This document shows positions 21,884-23,028 of a stretch of 23,028 nt of DNA, piece by piece. Each line of letters begins with the position of its first letter. Positions within the stretch are counted from its first letter, which is position 1. A program made the translations under genes and the position numbers. Under the pieces are notes generated by a model. That model saw only the letters and a list, made by a program, of their open reading frames with translations, ran no database searches and was not told the origin of the DNA. Source of the DNA: MWBV01 sp964447315 (GTDB taxonomy: Archaea; Nanobdellota; Nanobdellia; Pacearchaeales; GW2011-AR1); contig CAYURQ010000016.1 in the NCBI GenBank assembly GCA_964447315.1, positions 1 to 23,028 on the forward strand, given 5' to 3'.

Positions 21884-22075
21884 ATGCCAAAAGTAAAGGC
21901 TTGTAAATTATGTAAAACAATTGTTGAAGAAGGAGAAAAGTGTCCTAATTGTGGTTCAAAAGAATTAACAGAAGGATTTAAAGGAAGAATAGTTGTTTTA
22001 AACCCTGAAAAATCAGAGTTAGCGCAAAAAGTAGGTTTAAAAGAAAAAGGAAACTTTGCAATTAAAACAAGATAA
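21884..22075 (+). CDS. spt4: Transcription elongation factor Spt4 (RpoE'')
   Basis: This 63-aa zinc-ribbon protein has the four ligands C7-x2-C10 (CKLC) and C20-x2-C23 (CPNC), then FKGRIVVLNPEKSELAQKVG, the conserved Spt5-NGN-contacting part of archaeal Spt4. It pairs with Spt5 to keep the RNA polymerase clamp closed during elongation. Spt5 is not in the window. The protein is about the minimum length for the family and has a basic C-terminus. Adjacency to rpo7 and eS24 is the usual archaeal order. Confidence 0.95.
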   Translation: MPKVKACKLCKTIVEEGEKCPNCGSKELTEGFKGRIVVLNPEKSELAQKVGLKEKGNFAIKTR

Positions 22076-22093
22076 TTAATATTGAATTTTAAA

Positions 22094-22591
22094 ATGAAAA
22101 TAAAATCAACAAACGAAACTGAAAATCCTCTTTTCAATAGAAAAGAAGTTCAGGCAGTTGTAGAAGCAGATATAACTCCAAGGACAGAAGAAGCATTAAA
22201 ATTAATTTCAGATAAATATTCAATGCCTCAAGACAATATTAAAATTAAAGGGATTTATGGAAATTTTGGAAGTCATGATTTTAAAGTGTTTGCTCATGTT
22301 TACAAAACAAAACAAGATAAGGATGATACTGAAAAAAAGACTAAACAAGAAAAAGCTGAAGCCAAAGCCGCTGAGGAAGCCGCTGCTAAAGAAGCAGTAG
22401 AAAAGAAAAAAGCTGCTGAAGAAGCTGATGCAAAAGTTAAAGCTGAAAAACAAGCAAAAGAAGCAGCTAAAAAAGAAGAGGAAGAGAAAAAAGCTGCAGA
22501 AGAAGTAGTAAATGATGAAGAAACTAAATCTGAAGAAAAGAAAGAAGAATCTAAACCAGAAGAAAAAAAAGAAGAGGGAAAAACTAAATAA
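22094..22591 (+). CDS. rps24e: Small ribosomal subunit protein eS24 with long charged tail
   Basis: The ATG at 22094 begins MKIKSTNETENPLFNRKEVQ, the classic eS24 start; an upstream in-frame TTG is rejected. Residues 1-75 are the eS24 fold (NPLFNRKEV, ADITPRTEEALKLI, GNFGSHDFKVFAHVYKT). Residues about 76-165 are a low-complexity tail of Lys, Glu and Ala, probably a long helix then disordered acid/base repeats. Usual archaeal eS24 is about 100-130 aa with a short tail, so the tail nearly doubles the core. The next gene starts 2 nt after the stop. Confidence 0.95.
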   Translation: MKIKSTNETENPLFNRKEVQAVVEADITPRTEEALKLISDKYSMPQDNIKIKGIYGNFGSHDFKVFAHVYKTKQDKDDTEKKTKQEKAEAKAAEEAAAKEAVEKKKAAEEADAKVKAEKQAKEAAKKEEEEKKAAEEVVNDEETKSEEKKEESKPEEKKEEGKTK

Positions 22592-22593
22592 AA

Positions 22594-22845
22594 ATGGCTA
22601 AGAAAAAAGTAGCAAAAAAAGGAAAGAAACCACATAAGAATAAATCTACTAGCAAGAAATATACTAAGTATTCAATTGAAGGGGATAAGGCAGTTAGAAA
22701 ATCAAGGTTTTGCCCAAGATGTGGTCCGGGGATATTTTTAATGAATTCTAAAGGAAGATTTTATTGTGGAAAATGCCAATATACTGAGTTTGAAGGTAAG
22801 AAGAAAGAAGAAGTGAAAACAGAAGAAGCTAAGAAGCAAGAGTAA
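22594..22845 (+). CDS. rps27ae: Small ribosomal subunit protein eS31 (S27ae)
   Basis: The 83-aa protein has a very basic N-terminus (MAKKKVAKKGKKPHKNKSTS) and a zinc ribbon with C40-x2-C43 (CPRC) and C58-x2-C61 (CGKC), with YSIEGDKAVRKSRFCPRCG and KGRFYCGKCQYTEF typical of eS31. A short Lys/Glu tail follows the ribbon. As in other archaea it is a free protein, without the ubiquitin fusion of eukaryotes. It ends the operon and is followed by a hairpin with a T-run. Confidence 0.95.
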   Translation: MAKKKVAKKGKKPHKNKSTSKKYTKYSIEGDKAVRKSRFCPRCGPGIFLMNSKGRFYCGKCQYTEFEGKKKEEVKTEEAKKQE

Positions 22846-22865
22846 TTTCTAATTTTAATATAATG

Positions 22866-22915
22866 CTCTGGAGGCAAACACTAAATAATGTTAACTTGTT
22901 CCAGAGGCTCTTTTT
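22866..22915 (+). terminator. Hairpin plus T-run after the ribosomal operon
   Basis: CTCTGGA (22866-22872) pairs perfectly with TCCAGAG (22900-22906). The enclosed 27 nt contains a weaker nested pairing, AACACT/AATGTT. CTCTTTTT follows. It looks like a terminator or a 3'-end processing/stability element for the rpo7-eS31 transcript. Confidence 0.6.
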
Positions 22916-22953
22916 AATAAATTAAATATAATTTAAGAATGGTGAGCATAAAC

Positions 22954-23005
22954 CCTGGGAGATTCTTCAAGTCGACAAAATAGCTGACTTGAAGCCTCTC
23001 CTGGG
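22954..23005 (+). ncRNA. Long hairpin RNA, likely leader of the next gene or small RNA
   Basis: The outer helix pairs CCTGGGAGA (22954-22962) with TCTCCTGGG (22997-23005), including two adjacent G-U pairs. A 2x2 internal loop follows, then a perfect inner helix CTTCAAGTC/GACTTGAAG (22965-22973 with 22986-22994) and a 12-nt loop. A TATA-like TAAATATAA (22923-22931) lies about 25 nt before the hairpin, so a transcript could start at its base. GAGGTGAT just after it (23012-23019) resembles a ribosome-binding site. I could not match it to a known riboswitch, SRP or RNase P RNA. Confidence 0.5.
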
Positions 23006-23028
23006 CAAAAAGAGGTGATAAAAATTAG

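Noticed and set aside
22300..22635. 111-aa open frame on the minus strand opposite eS24
   Set aside because: It is the Ser/Phe-rich reverse image of the Lys/Glu/Ala-rich eS24 tail and overlaps two certain ribosomal genes.
22940..23028. Fluoride riboswitch, C/D box RNA or SRP RNA
   Set aside because: GGTGA, CTGA and GGTGAT fragments occur, but their order and pairing do not match any of these; only an unassigned hairpin is supported.

Overview
The window is strongly AT-rich, gene-dense archaeal chromosome. MCM helicase, Rpo7 (RpoE'), Spt4/RpoE'', eS24, eS31 (S27ae), a THUMP-type tRNA methyltransferase, TATA boxes about 25 nt upstream of start codons (leaderless transcripts) and a class III (KRGQ) pilin-like signal all point to Archaea. 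The AT bias, the short proteins with Lys/Asn/Glu-rich tails and the unfamiliar secreted proteins suggest a DPANN lineage of the Pacearchaeota/Woesearchaeota type. That lineage call is an inference from gene style, not from a tree. No insertion sequence, CRISPR array or rRNA was seen.

Layout. (1) 1-4032: the end of an Ada-type zinc-knuckle protein, a 619-aa nucleotidyltransferase, a HAD phosphatase and a Trm11/TrmG10-like methyltransferase. (2) 4122-7565: MCM helicase interrupted by a 341-aa LAGLIDADG intein, facing a glutaredoxin. (3) 7683-10055: a membrane-anchored winged-helix protein co-transcribed with a SIMPL protein, then an ATP-cone/PD-(D/E)XK nuclease fusion. (4) 10152-13072 (minus strand): a compact iron-sulfur operon in the order ArsR-like regulator, cysteine desulfurase, 41-aa acidic protein, DUF1858 protein, IscU scaffold, FNR-type flavoprotein reductase. 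(5) 13123-15122: tRNA-Trp(CCA), an orphan 103-aa gene, and a DoxX membrane protein plus NDH-2-like oxidoreductase operon. (6) 15230-17009: a two-gene HTH/PIN operon and a separate PIN-domain gene. (7) 17050-20823: a secretion island with a KRGQ pilin-like protein, a 687-aa secreted protein with a lytic-transglycosylase-like C-terminus, and a convergent Tat-exported phosphodiester glycosidase. (8) 21035-22845: an information-processing operon of rpo7, a 75-aa Cys protein, spt4, eS24 and eS31, followed by two structured RNA segments.

The most interesting observation is that two perfect 20-bp palindromes of the same design, ATATGAA-N6-TTCATAT, lie at the same place (directly downstream of the TATA box) in the promoters of the iron-sulfur operon and of the DoxX/NDH-2 operon. 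The first gene behind one of them encodes a Cys-rich ArsR-family regulator. This predicts a small regulon joining Fe-S cluster assembly to a membrane redox module. Other points of interest are genes missed by length cut-offs (41-aa and 38-aa ORFs), an intein ending in Gly-Asn instead of His-Asn, a lysozyme-like secreted protein in an archaeon, and a long hairpin at the right edge.
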